Shown here: piece after piece, positions 43,092 to 51,550 of the stretch
Position numbering within the stretch: the stretch's first letter is position 1
Layout of the letters: every line of letters begins with the position of its first letter
From: Pedobacter heparinus DSM 2366
GTDB taxonomy: Bacteria > Bacteroidota > Bacteroidia > Sphingobacteriales > Sphingobacteriaceae
Direction of reading: 5' to 3'
Assembly (NCBI RefSeq): GCF_000023825.1
Contig: NC_013061.1
Location: forward strand, 1,426,001 to 1,490,000
Length of the DNA: 64,000 bases
Made by a program: the position numbers and the translations under genes
The notes under the pieces: model-generated
Told to the model about the DNA's origin: nothing
Database searches by the model: none
The model's input: only the letters and a program-made list of their open reading frames with translations

Positions 43092-44237
43092 ATGAAAGCA
43101 ACAATACAATTACCACTATTTATAACCCTGCTTTTTTTAATACAGTCATGCGGACCAGAGCAGCAGACTGCGCAGCAGGAAAGCATACAGGAATATCCTG
43201 TGACAACGATCGTGAAGGGGGAGACGATCATCAATACAGAATATCCGGCCACAATTGAGGGGCAGCAGAACATAGAGATCCGTTCTAAGGTAGACGGTTT
43301 TGTGGCGCAGATTTTTGTAGATGAGGGTGCGGCCGTAAAAAAAGGGCAATTGCTGTTCAGGATCAATGCCCCTCAATATGAGCAGGAGGTAAGGACTGCC
43401 AGTGCGGCCATTAAAAATGCGGAGGCTGAAGTAAATACGGCTAAAATGCAGGTAGAAAAAACCTTGCCACTTGTAAGGGAGGGTATTGTAAGTGAGTATG
43501 AACTGAAGTTGGCAAACTTTAATTTACATGCCAAAGAAGCCGCACTGCTACAGGCGAGGGCTGGTCTGGCCAACGCCCGTACCAATTTAGGCTATACAGC
43601 GATCAGCAGTCCGGCCGATGGTGTTGTAGGCAGTATTCCTTACAAAACCGGCAGCCTGGTAAGCAGTACCTCGGTGCAGCCACTTACTACAGTATCCAAT
43701 ATCGCGCATGTTTTTGCCTATTTCTCTTTCAATGAAAAGCAATTTCTGGACTTTACCGACAGTTTTACAGGAAAAAATATGAGAGAAAAACTGAAGCACT
43801 TTCCCGCCGTTACGCTGTTACTGGCCAATGGAGCTGAATATAAAGAAAAAGGCCGTATGGAAAGTATTGGCGGACTGATCAATACAGAGACCGGTGCAGT
43901 AAATTTAAGGGCAGGTTTTCCTAACCCCGAAGGCATCATCAGAAGTGGCGCCAGTGCTACCATCCGTATCCCTTTGCAGGTAAAAGATGCCTTGTTGATT
44001 CCGGCCAAAGCGACCTATGAAATGCAGGAAAAGCTGATGGCTGTAACCGTAAATAAGGATGGAACAGTAAAGGTTACGGAGATAGAGGTTATGGATAGCC
44101 CTGCAGGTGAATTTTATGTGGTAAAAAAGGGCCTGAATGCGGGCGACCATGTGGTAATTGAAGGTAAGGGTGGTTTGAAAGATGGTACAAAGATCAAACC
44201 CGTATTTGCCAGTAAGCTCAGCACTGCTAAAAAATAG
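43092..44237 (+). CDS. RND efflux periplasmic adaptor (membrane fusion protein), lipoprotein
   Basis: 381-residue HlyD/AcrA-type adaptor linking the inner-membrane pump to the outer-membrane channel. Lipobox LFLIQSC near residue 18; lipoyl half-motifs FVAQIFVDEGAAVKKGQLLF and GYTAISSPADGVVG flank an alpha-hairpin (about 90-150); then beta-barrel and membrane-proximal domains (LLIPAKATYEMQE). ATG 43092 is chosen because it gives a clean lipoprotein signal. First of three efflux genes. Confidence 0.93.
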   Translation: MKATIQLPLFITLLFLIQSCGPEQQTAQQESIQEYPVTTIVKGETIINTEYPATIEGQQNIEIRSKVDGFVAQIFVDEGAAVKKGQLLFRINAPQYEQEVRTASAAIKNAEAEVNTAKMQVEKTLPLVREGIVSEYELKLANFNLHAKEAALLQARAGLANARTNLGYTAISSPADGVVGSIPYKTGSLVSSTSVQPLTTVSNIAHVFAYFSFNEKQFLDFTDSFTGKNMREKLKHFPAVTLLLANGAEYKEKGRMESIGGLINTETGAVNLRAGFPNPEGIIRSGASATIRIPLQVKDALLIPAKATYEMQEKLMAVTVNKDGTVKVTEIEVMDSPAGEFYVVKKGLNAGDHVVIEGKGGLKDGTKIKPVFASKLSTAKK

Positions 44238-44268
44238 ATCACATTTTAGACAAAATATTTAAACAACC

Positions 44269-47200
44269 ATGTTAAAGAAATTTATAGACAACCCGGTATT
44301 ATCTACAGTAATATCGGTGATCATTGTCATACTAGGCTTATTGGGCCTGTTTTCCCTGCCCATATCCCAATATCCGGATATTGCACCGCCCGCTGTTGAG
44401 GTCAGTACAGCTTATCAGGGCGCAAGTGCGGATGTGGTGATGAAAAGTGTGATTATCCCTCTGGAAGAGCAGATTAACGGGGTGGAAAACATGACTTACA
44501 TGACCTCTAAGGCCAGCAATGATGGCAGTGCAAGCATTACGATTAATTTTAAGCAGGGTACCGATCCAGATATGGCCGCTATTAACGTACAGAACAGGAT
44601 TACCAAGGCAACCAGTTTATTACCTGCAGAGGTGGTAAAAATGGGTATTACGACCAGCAAAAGGCTGAACAGCGAGGTGTTTAGTTTTCTGCTGTATAGT
44701 GAAGATGGAAAATATGACCAGAAGTTTCTGGACAATTACCTGAAGATTAACATTATCCCTCAGATCAAAAGGATCCAGGGTATTGGAGATGCACAGGTTT
44801 ATGGGGGTAAAGATTACAGCATGCGAATATGGCTGAAACCGGATGCCATGGCAGCTTATGGTCTTATTCCGGCTGATATTGTGAATGCCCTGGCAGAGCA
44901 GAATATTGAAGCCGCACCAGGTAAGGTGGGTGAAAACAGCAACCAGAGCTTTCAGTATACCCTAAAGTACACCGGCCGCTTTGAAAAAGCGGAAGAATTT
45001 GAACACATCATCCTGAAATCGGTAGGTAACGGGCAGGTGTTAAAACTGAAAGATGTAGCAGACATCAACCTGGGTTCATTTACCTATTCCAGCACACTGA
45101 CGGCACAGGGGCAAGAGTCACCTTATGTTGCTGTGAGCCAGACTTCAGGTTCGAATGCGCATGATATTATCAGGCAATGTGAAAAGATATTAAAGGATGC
45201 AGAGAAAAGTTTTCCAAAAGGGGTGAAGATAGGGGTATTTGCAAATGCCAATGAATTTCTGGATGCTTCCATTTCCAAACTGATCTTTACCATTATAGAA
45301 GCCTTTATCCTGGTATTTATTGTGGTATTTATTTTTCTTCAGGATTTCCGTTCTACGCTGATACCGGCCATTGCAGTTCCGGTAGCTATTATTGGTACTT
45401 TCTTTTTCCTGAAGTTATTTGGGTTTACCATAAACCTGCTTACTCTATTTGCGCTGGTACTGGCCATTGGTATTGTGGTAGATGATGCCATTGTAGTGGT
45501 AGAAGCGGTGCATGCCAAGCTGGACCATGGGGCTAAGTCGGCCAAAAAAGCGACCCTGCATGCGATGAGCGAGATCAGTTCGGCCATCATTTCCATTACC
45601 CTGATCATGGCTGCGGTATTTGTTCCCGTAACCTTTGTGACAGGATCGGTAGGTGTATTTTACAAGCAATTTGGTTTAACACTGGCGGTAGCCATTATCA
45701 TATCGGCAGTAAATGCGCTTACCCTGAGCCCTGCTCTTTGTGCTTTGTTGCTTAAGCCACATCAGGGACATGACCAGGTTAAAAAAGGCTTTATGCAGCG
45801 GTTTTATGACGGCTTTAACGCCTCATTTTCAGCCATGACCAACCGCTATAAAAAATCTGTGGTGTTCCTGGTGAACAGGAAGTGGATTGCTTTTATGGGT
45901 ATAGCCTTGTTTTCGGTATTGTTCTGGTTTTTGGTGAAGACTACCCCAACTGGTTTTGTACCCAATGAGGACAGTGGTTCTATTTATGGTAACGTGATCC
46001 TTCCACCGGCAACATCACTGGAGCGAACAGAGGTAATTGCCAACCAGATTGACAGCATAGCACGTTCCATCCCTGAAGTAGAATTGTCGTCGCGGCTGGC
46101 GGGTATGGATTTAATGAGTGGTACGGGAAGTTCTTACGCCGCTATATTTATCCGTCTTAAACCCTGGAAGGAAAGAACAAAGGAGGGGCAGGACATTAAA
46201 AGCATAGTGGGACAGCTGTTTGCCAAAACTGCCAATATTAAAGGAGCCAGTATTATATTTTTTGCAGCGCCAACCTTACAGGGCTTTGGAAATAACGATG
46301 GGTTTGAATTTCAGCTGCAGGATAAGACCGGCGGTAGTTATAAGGCTTTTGATGCTGTAATTGGCAAGTTTATGGGTACGCTGAACCAGCGGCCAGAAAT
46401 CATGTATGCTGCTACATCCTACAATACCAGCTTCCCGCAATATGAAGTAAGTGTAAACGTAGCGAAATGTAAGGAAGCCGGTGTTGCGGTGAGTACTGTA
46501 TTGGGGACCTTACAGGGGTATCTGGGTGGTATTTATGCTTCTGATTTTAACCGTTTTGGTAAGCAATACCGTGTCATGATCCAGGCAGAGGCCGGACAGA
46601 GGAGCAATAAAGAAGCGATCAGCAAAATATTTGTCAGAAATGAGCGCGGTGTAATGGCGCCGATATCAGCGTTTATAACTTTAAAGAAAACCTATGGTCC
46701 GGAATTCATCAACCGCTTTAACCTGTTTACGGCTGCTGCGGTAAATGGTGCACCTAAGCCAGGATACAGTTCTGGTGATGCAATTAAAGCCATACAGGAA
46801 GTGGCGGCGCAGACTTTACCACAGGGCTATACTTTTGAATTCTCGGGACTGACGCTGGAAGAACTATCGAGCGGAAACCAGACCCTGCTGATCTTTATAC
46901 TGAGTTTGCTGTTCATTTACTTTTTGCTAAGTGCCCAGTATAAGAGTTATATTCTGCCCTTTTCGGTTCTGCTTTCGCTGCCTATTGGTTTGGCCGGTGC
47001 GTTTTTGTTCGCCCGTTTATTTGGGCTTGACAATAACATCTTCCTGCAGATCAGCCTGATCATGCTGATCGGATTGCTGGCTAAAAATGCAATCCTGATT
47101 GTAGAGTTTGCCCTGATGCACAGGTTAAGTGGAAGAAACCTGGTCCAGTCGGCCATAGCTGGTGCCACGGCCAGGTTAAGGCCTATTCTGATGACCTCAT

Positions 47201-47403
47201 TTGCCTTCGTTTTTGGTTTGCTCCCTTTAATGGTTGCAACAGGTGCGGGGGCCATCAGTAACCGCTCGATAGGTACTGCAGCTGTTGGCGGGATGCTGAT
47301 CGGAACAGTGTTTGGGGTGTTTGTGATCCCTGTGTTATTTGTGGTTTTCCAGGCCCTGCAGGAAAAGATCAGTGGTAACCCAAAAACTGTTGACATTGAA
47401 TAA
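44269..47403 (+). CDS. RND efflux permease, hydrophobe/amphiphile efflux-1 (HAE1) type
   Basis: 1044-residue AcrB-like inner-membrane pump. Twelve TM helices with two large periplasmic loops. Proton-relay residues are conserved: the Asp pair in GIVVDDAIVVVEAVHA (TM4) and Lys in LLAKNAILIVEFAL (TM10). The N-terminal MLKKFIDNPVLSTVISVII and QYPDIAPPAVEVSTAYQGAS are typical. It uses the proton gradient to export lipophilic drugs or similar compounds; substrates are not predictable. 31 nt after the adaptor. Confidence 0.95.
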   Translation: MLKKFIDNPVLSTVISVIIVILGLLGLFSLPISQYPDIAPPAVEVSTAYQGASADVVMKSVIIPLEEQINGVENMTYMTSKASNDGSASITINFKQGTDPDMAAINVQNRITKATSLLPAEVVKMGITTSKRLNSEVFSFLLYSEDGKYDQKFLDNYLKINIIPQIKRIQGIGDAQVYGGKDYSMRIWLKPDAMAAYGLIPADIVNALAEQNIEAAPGKVGENSNQSFQYTLKYTGRFEKAEEFEHIILKSVGNGQVLKLKDVADINLGSFTYSSTLTAQGQESPYVAVSQTSGSNAHDIIRQCEKILKDAEKSFPKGVKIGVFANANEFLDASISKLIFTIIEAFILVFIVVFIFLQDFRSTLIPAIAVPVAIIGTFFFLKLFGFTINLLTLFALVLAIGIVVDDAIVVVEAVHAKLDHGAKSAKKATLHAMSEISSAIISITLIMAAVFVPVTFVTGSVGVFYKQFGLTLAVAIIISAVNALTLSPALCALLLKPHQGHDQVKKGFMQRFYDGFNASFSAMTNRYKKSVVFLVNRKWIAFMGIALFSVLFWFLVKTTPTGFVPNEDSGSIYGNVILPPATSLERTEVIANQIDSIARSIPEVELSSRLAGMDLMSGTGSSYAAIFIRLKPWKERTKEGQDIKSIVGQLFAKTANIKGASIIFFAAPTLQGFGNNDGFEFQLQDKTGGSYKAFDAVIGKFMGTLNQRPEIMYAATSYNTSFPQYEVSVNVAKCKEAGVAVSTVLGTLQGYLGGIYASDFNRFGKQYRVMIQAEAGQRSNKEAISKIFVRNERGVMAPISAFITLKKTYGPEFINRFNLFTAAAVNGAPKPGYSSGDAIKAIQEVAAQTLPQGYTFEFSGLTLEELSSGNQTLLIFILSLLFIYFLLSAQYKSYILPFSVLLSLPIGLAGAFLFARLFGLDNNIFLQISLIMLIGLLAKNAILIVEFALMHRLSGRNLVQSAIAGATARLRPILMTSFAFVFGLLPLMVATGAGAISNRSIGTAAVGGMLIGTVFGVFVIPVLFVVFQALQEKISGNPKTVDIE

Positions 47404-47433
47404 TAAGAGAAATAAGAACTAAAATATACACTG

Positions 47434-48816
47434 ATGAAACCATATATAGGACTACTGCTGCTATTGATAACGCTTGCTTCCTGCCGGATATCAAAACCCT
47501 ATCAGCAACCGGAGTTTGATACGGGTAAACTGTACCGGGATGCTGAAGGTAGAGATACCACAAACATAGTATCGGTACACTGGAACAAGTTTTTTGGTGA
47601 TACCATTCTGACAGGGCTGATTGCAGAAGGTTTAAGCCGGAATATTGATATGAAAATTGCTTTGCAGCGTATTGATGCGGCAAGGGCTAATTTTCAACAA
47701 AGCAAAGCGGCCTTTTTACCGGATTTAAATGGCAATGCCAGTATTAAACAATCTAAACTCGCTTTTCCGCAGGGCTTCGGACTCATCAACTCGTCTACGC
47801 AGTACGATATTGGCCTGAGTGCAAGCTGGGAAGCCGATATCTGGGGTAAACTAAAAAGCACCAAACGAAGTGCCCTGGCAGGACTGCTGCAAACAGAGGA
47901 GGCACGAAAAGCTGTGCAAACCCAGTTAATTGCGGATATTGCCAATCGTTATTTTACTTTGCTAGCCCTTGATCAGCAATTGCAGGTTTTGGAACAAACT
48001 GTAAATAACCGGAAAACTGATGTGCGTACAATGAAGGCCTTAAAAGCCGCCAATATAGTAAACGGTGCAGCAGAAGTGCAAAGTGAAGCCAGTCAGTATG
48101 CGGCTGAAGTGGCTGTCCCACGCTTAAAAAAGCAGATCAGGGAAACGGAAAACGCATTAAACATATTGTTGGCGAGACCTCCATCGGCAATTTATAGGTC
48201 ATCTTTGGATGAACAACAACTTTTGATAGATTTAAAAGCCGGTATTCCGGCACAACTGCTGCAAAACCGCCCGGATATTAAACAGGCTGAGTATGCTTTT
48301 ATGGCTGCTTTTGAAAATACCAATGCTGCCCGTAAATTGTTCTATCCCTCGTTTAACCTAACAGCAGCGGGTGGTTTTACCAGCTTCAGTTTAAAAGACT
48401 GGCTAACGCCAGATGGTTTATTTGGCAATATTGCGGCGGGCTTAGCGCAGCCAATTTTTAACAAAGGCCTAAATAAGGCAAGGTTAATCACTGCCCGGAC
48501 TGTGCAACAGGAAGCGGCCTTAAATTTCCAGCAATTTTTACTGAAGGCCGGAGAGGAGGTGTCTAATGCATTGTTTGCTTATCAGACGGCTAAAACGCAA
48601 CAGGAAATCAGGGTTAAACAGTTAGCCGCACTTCAGAAATCAGTTGATTTTACAAAGAAGCTACTGCGTTACAGTTCGGCTACCAATTATACGGATGTGC
48701 TGACCTCTGAGCAGAATCTGCTGTCGGCACAAATGGAGGATATTGACGATAAACTGCAGCAGTGGCAGGCGGTAATTGCATTGTACCGTTCTCTTGGCGG
48801 AGGTAGTGAAAATTAG
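47434..48816 (+). CDS. Efflux outer-membrane lipoprotein (OprM/NodT type)
   Basis: 460-residue TolC-like channel with lipobox LLITLASC near residue 17 and two OEP repeats (about 60-250 and 260-455): NIDMKIALQRIDAARANFQQSK, LSASWEADIWGKLKS, LLQNRPDIKQAEYAF, TAAGGFTSFS. NodT-family lipoproteins trimerise in the outer membrane to complete RND pumps. Third gene of the efflux operon, 30 nt after the permease. A strong hairpin lies about 280 nt downstream. Confidence 0.94.
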   Translation: MKPYIGLLLLLITLASCRISKPYQQPEFDTGKLYRDAEGRDTTNIVSVHWNKFFGDTILTGLIAEGLSRNIDMKIALQRIDAARANFQQSKAAFLPDLNGNASIKQSKLAFPQGFGLINSSTQYDIGLSASWEADIWGKLKSTKRSALAGLLQTEEARKAVQTQLIADIANRYFTLLALDQQLQVLEQTVNNRKTDVRTMKALKAANIVNGAAEVQSEASQYAAEVAVPRLKKQIRETENALNILLARPPSAIYRSSLDEQQLLIDLKAGIPAQLLQNRPDIKQAEYAFMAAFENTNAARKLFYPSFNLTAAGGFTSFSLKDWLTPDGLFGNIAAGLAQPIFNKGLNKARLITARTVQQEAALNFQQFLLKAGEEVSNALFAYQTAKTQQEIRVKQLAALQKSVDFTKKLLRYSSATNYTDVLTSEQNLLSAQMEDIDDKLQQWQAVIALYRSLGGGSEN

Positions 48817-48834
48817 GTATTCTCTTCGAAGTCT

Positions 48835-48866
48835 GCATAATTGCGCTGAAGAAGCGCAAAGACGCC
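48835..48866. repeat. First copy of an inverted intergenic repeat
   Basis: It contains hairpin TTGCGCT-GAAGA-AGCGCAA (48841-48859). Read on the minus strand, the block matches 49113-49146 with a few changes: both carry GCGTCTT, then GCGCTTCTTCAGCGC, then ATTATGC. The two copies face each other. Confidence 0.6.
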
Positions 48867-49095
48867 AGGACTTCTCTGAGAAATCAAATTTTCTGTTGAG
48901 CAGGGGTACTAGCTTGGTGTCCGGTTATGCGGTGTTGACGTTACATTCAGTTATATGGGTTAGCATTGCGGTCAGTTATAATTGTAATACAGGCCATTAA
49001 AACTGGATGGTGTTTTTAAGCTGTCCGTGTTTTGCCTGAATGACCGAACAATAGATGGTGCTATAGTGTTAAGCATCCCGCTAAAAGAAAAATAT

Positions 49096-49162
49096 GCCTT
49101 CTGCTCAGGGGCATAGCGTCTTCGCGCTTCTTCAGCGCGATTATGCCCCTGAGCAGAATGGC
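49096..49162. terminator. Bidirectional terminator hairpin (second repeat copy)
   Basis: Perfect 17-bp arms TTCTGCTCAGGGGCATA (49099-49115) and TATGCCCCTGAGCAGAA (49142-49158), extended by GCC/GGC with one bulge. An inner hairpin CGCGCT-TCTTC-AGCGCG lies in the loop. Downstream is TTTATTTTT on the plus strand and TATTTTTCTTTT on the minus strand, so it can end both convergent transcripts. Confidence 0.75.
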
Positions 49163-49194
49163 TTTATTTTTCTCAGAAAAAGCTGGGAAAATCT

Positions 49195-49656
49195 TCACAG
49201 CATTCCGTAATCTGGTAATTCGGAAACAAACGCGAACTGCCCCTCCTGGTGGTTTATGGTAGCGTAGCAATGCTTTAAACCATTGGTTACCACAAGCCAC
49301 CTGGTTTTATGAACTGAATTGTACCTGGCGGCCTGGTCAAATACCGACTGGGTAATTTTTACAGCGGGAGCCTTACATTCGATGACCATGATCCTTTGGC
49401 CCTGGTTGTTAAAAATTACAATATCTGTTCTTTTTTGCAACTGGTTGAGATTAAGCCCGCCTTCTATCTGGATGAGGGATTTGGGGAATCTTTTTTCAAG
49501 GATAAGGTACTGGATAAAATGCTGTCTTACCCATTCCTCTGGTGTCAGTACCAGGTGCTTTTTCCGTATTTCATCAAATATAAAATGCCTGGTGTCCTTT
49601 AAAGTGATTTTAAAAGGATATTGGGGCAGGTTTAGCGGGGTTGGTATAAATGACAT
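49195..49656 (-). CDS. Stand-alone HsdR N-terminal-domain (PD-(D/E)xK-like) protein
   Basis: 153-residue protein matching the type I restriction enzyme R protein N-terminal domain (HsdR_N_2). The nuclease-like core is QKRTDIVIFNNQGQRIMVIECKAP, with Asp then ECK in the expected arrangement, and a later QAARYN that fits the QxxxY motif. No helicase region and no hsdM/hsdS genes are present, so this is not a restriction system. Such genes commonly adjoin holA in Bacteroidota; function is unknown. The ATG is 6 nt past TACTTTTG, suggesting a leaderless transcript. Confidence 0.87.
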   Translation of the reverse strand: MSFIPTPLNLPQYPFKITLKDTRHFIFDEIRKKHLVLTPEEWVRQHFIQYLILEKRFPKSLIQIEGGLNLNQLQKRTDIVIFNNQGQRIMVIECKAPAVKITQSVFDQAARYNSVHKTRWLVVTNGLKHCYATINHQEGQFAFVSELPDYGML

Positions 49657-49661
49657 TTGTG

Positions 49662-49669
49662 CAAAAGTA
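49662..49669 (-). promoter_or_regulatory. -7 promoter element TACTTTTG for the HsdR_N gene
   Basis: Exact TAnnTTTG on the minus strand ending 6 nt before the ATG at 49656. Confidence 0.55.
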
Positions 49670-49679
49670 GATATTTTTT

Positions 49680-49703
49680 TTATCTAAGTTTTATCTAAGT
49701 TTA
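49680..49703 (+). promoter_or_regulatory. Duplicated -7-like element before holA
   Basis: TTATCTAAGTT occurs twice in perfect tandem (49680-49690, 49691-49701), giving TAAGTTTT and TAAGTTTA, each one mismatch from TAnnTTTG. The second ends 10 nt before the holA ATG. Confidence 0.45.
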
Positions 49704-49712
49704 CGCCATCAT

Positions 49713-50738
49713 ATGAGTGCGGCCGACATAATAAAAGACATCAAAGCAAGGAAGTTTAAGCCCATTTACCTATTACATGGTGAAGAGCCTTATTATATAG
49801 ATCAGATTATCCATTATATGGAAGAACATATCTTGAATGATATGGAAAAGGGGTTTAACCAGACGGTATTATATGGGAAGGATACCGATATGGCTACCAT
49901 TATGAATGCAGCCAAGCGTTATCCGATGATGTCTGATTACCAGTTGATTGTAGTGAAGGAGGCCCAGGACTTAAAATGGGCCAAGGAAACTGAGGGTAGC
50001 AGTAAGCAGGCAGAATTTGTACTGAATTATTTTGAAAAACCTTTACCGAGTACCATTCTGGTACTGGGATATAAGTATGCCAATTTCGATAAGCGTAAAA
50101 AGATCTATAAGGCAATAGACAAGCATGGGGTGGTTTTTCAGTCAGACCTGGTGCGAGATTATAAACTTGCCCAGTGGATAGAGGAGCTGGTTAAGGAAAA
50201 GGGCTATAAAATAGCACCTCAGGCATCGGCATTGATGGCTGAATACCTGGGCGCCGATCTTTCTAAAATAGCCAATGAGGTTGAAAAGCTGCTGTTAAAT
50301 ATTGGTAAGGAAACTATTATTGATACCGATATTGTTCAGAAAAACATTGGGATCAGTAAGGAGTACAATGTTTTTGAACTGCAAAAGGCATTGGCTGTAA
50401 AAAATGTATTGAAATGTAACCAGATCATCAATTACTTTGGTGATAATCCTAAAGCCAATCCAATGGTGATGGTAATGGCTAACCTGAGTGCTTATTTTAC
50501 TAAAATACTGAAATACCACTACTTACCGAATAAAGGCGATGCAGCTAAGGAGCTGGGTGTGAACCCCTATTTCGTAAAAGATTTTGAAACAGCAGCCCGA
50601 AGTTACAGTTTGCCCAAAACTTTTGATATCATTAGTCTGTTGAGGGAATATGATTTGAAAAGCAAGGGTGTAGACAGCACAGGAAATACCACTGATGGTG
50701 AACTGTTAAAAGAATTGTTGTTTAAAATGTTGCATTAA
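49713..50738 (+). CDS. holA: DNA polymerase III subunit delta
   Basis: 341-residue clamp-loader subunit that opens the sliding clamp in replication. Three AAA+-like domains: N-terminal KPIYLLHGEEPYYIDQII, then YQLIVVKEAQDLKW and TILVLGYKYANFDKRKK, and C-terminal helical collar with YLGADLSKIANEVEKLLL, NVFELQKALAVKN and DLKSKGVDSTGNTTDGELLKELLF. Usual length. Its 3' end overlaps the convergent DUF4230 gene by 17 nt. Confidence 0.94.
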   Translation: MSAADIIKDIKARKFKPIYLLHGEEPYYIDQIIHYMEEHILNDMEKGFNQTVLYGKDTDMATIMNAAKRYPMMSDYQLIVVKEAQDLKWAKETEGSSKQAEFVLNYFEKPLPSTILVLGYKYANFDKRKKIYKAIDKHGVVFQSDLVRDYKLAQWIEELVKEKGYKIAPQASALMAEYLGADLSKIANEVEKLLLNIGKETIIDTDIVQKNIGISKEYNVFELQKALAVKNVLKCNQIINYFGDNPKANPMVMVMANLSAYFTKILKYHYLPNKGDAAKELGVNPYFVKDFETAARSYSLPKTFDIISLLREYDLKSKGVDSTGNTTDGELLKELLFKMLH

Positions 50739-51309
50739 TTTTTCCGACGTTTTCAAAAGTCAGGGTCATTTTGCTGAAACCCAAACCGGTTAAAATAGGT
50801 CTGAGTACATTTAAAGCATTTACACGGGTTTGTTGCAGGATATCAGATTTGCGAACTTCATCTGCAATTTTTTGTTCCGCATTTTTATAGGCTTCATCCA
50901 CCAGATCAGCCTCTCTAAAAAATGCCATTTTTGTATCGTATACACGCGAAGCTTTATGGTCTATTTTAATGTAACAAATTTCAGGTTGTGGCAACTTGAT
51001 CACTGCTGAATCTCCATAGACCTGGATGTCTTCCGATTTGAGCTTGGTTAGGTCTATACAGCCCACTGCATCGGCCTTAATGATCAGTAACACACTGGCC
51101 TCCGGTAAAAAGGGGGTTTTGTTTTTATGTTCCAGGATATCACTGATGCGGTATTTTATCAGTTCCAGCTTACCCATGGATTCTACACGGTCTAATAAAA
51201 GCTGATGTTTGCTTTCTACTGTTGTTTTTAAACTGAATTTAGCTGCAATAAACCAGGCGATGGCACTGATAACCGCTACAACAATTGATATTTTTAATAA
51301 CTTAATCAT
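50722..51309 (-). CDS. DUF4230 domain membrane-anchored protein
   Basis: 195-residue protein with an N-terminal TM helix (about 5-23, LKISIVVAVISAIAWFIAA) and an extracytoplasmic DUF4230 domain: MGKLELIKYRISDILEHKN, SVLLIIKADAVGCIDLTKL, VIKLPQPEICYIKID. The family is widespread and of unknown function. It converges on holA with a 17-nt overlap. Upstream, 51310-51470 is AT-rich with no gene. Confidence 0.88.
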   Translation of the reverse strand: MIKLLKISIVVAVISAIAWFIAAKFSLKTTVESKHQLLLDRVESMGKLELIKYRISDILEHKNKTPFLPEASVLLIIKADAVGCIDLTKLKSEDIQVYGDSAVIKLPQPEICYIKIDHKASRVYDTKMAFFREADLVDEAYKNAEQKIADEVRKSDILQQTRVNALNVLRPILTGLGFSKMTLTFENVGKINATF

Positions 51310-51476
51310 ATTTTAAAGCTACCAATTTACAGACCAGTTTTTGTGTTTTCATATAAAATGTCTTTGTTTCTGTTAATGCCGGTAATATTGCAAGATATAA
51401 TAGGATAGGGTATTATTTTACCGGAGCAGCAAAAGAGTAGATAGATATTTGCAAATAGTCTAAAATATTCATTATC

Positions 51477-51494
51477 TTCGGTTACGTAACCGAA
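51477..51494. promoter_or_regulatory. 18-bp perfect palindrome, operator candidate for the glycosidase operon
   Basis: TTCGGTTACGTAACCGAA is fully self-complementary, 57 nt upstream of the sialidase-like ATG. The centre CGGTTACGTAACCG suits a LacI- or GntR-type dimer. No regulator gene of those families is in the window, so it would act in trans. Confidence 0.6.
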
Positions 51495-51507
51495 CTAAAC
51501 CCAGTCC

Positions 51508-51534
51508 GTTAATTTGAATAAACTTCAAATTAAC
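51508..51534 (+). promoter_or_regulatory. Hairpin in the leader of the sialidase-like gene
   Basis: GTTAATTTGAA and TTCAAATTAAC form a perfect 11-bp stem around the 5-nt loop TAAAC, 16 nt before the ATG. It could hinder initiation in the mRNA or be a second DNA operator. Confidence 0.5.
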
Positions 51535-51550
51535 TGGATCAACCATAACT

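Larger units (their letters stand above)
48817..49194. other. 378-nt intergenic region holding two related inverted repeats
   Basis: Gap between the convergent efflux and HsdR_N genes. It holds a short hairpin (48841-48859) and a larger one (49096-49162) whose loops share the same sequence in opposite orientation. No open frame of note and no promoter was seen. Confidence 0.6.

Noticed and set aside
49195..49656. Type I restriction or other defence system
   Set aside because: Only the HsdR N-terminal domain is present; there is no helicase, methyltransferase or specificity gene nearby.
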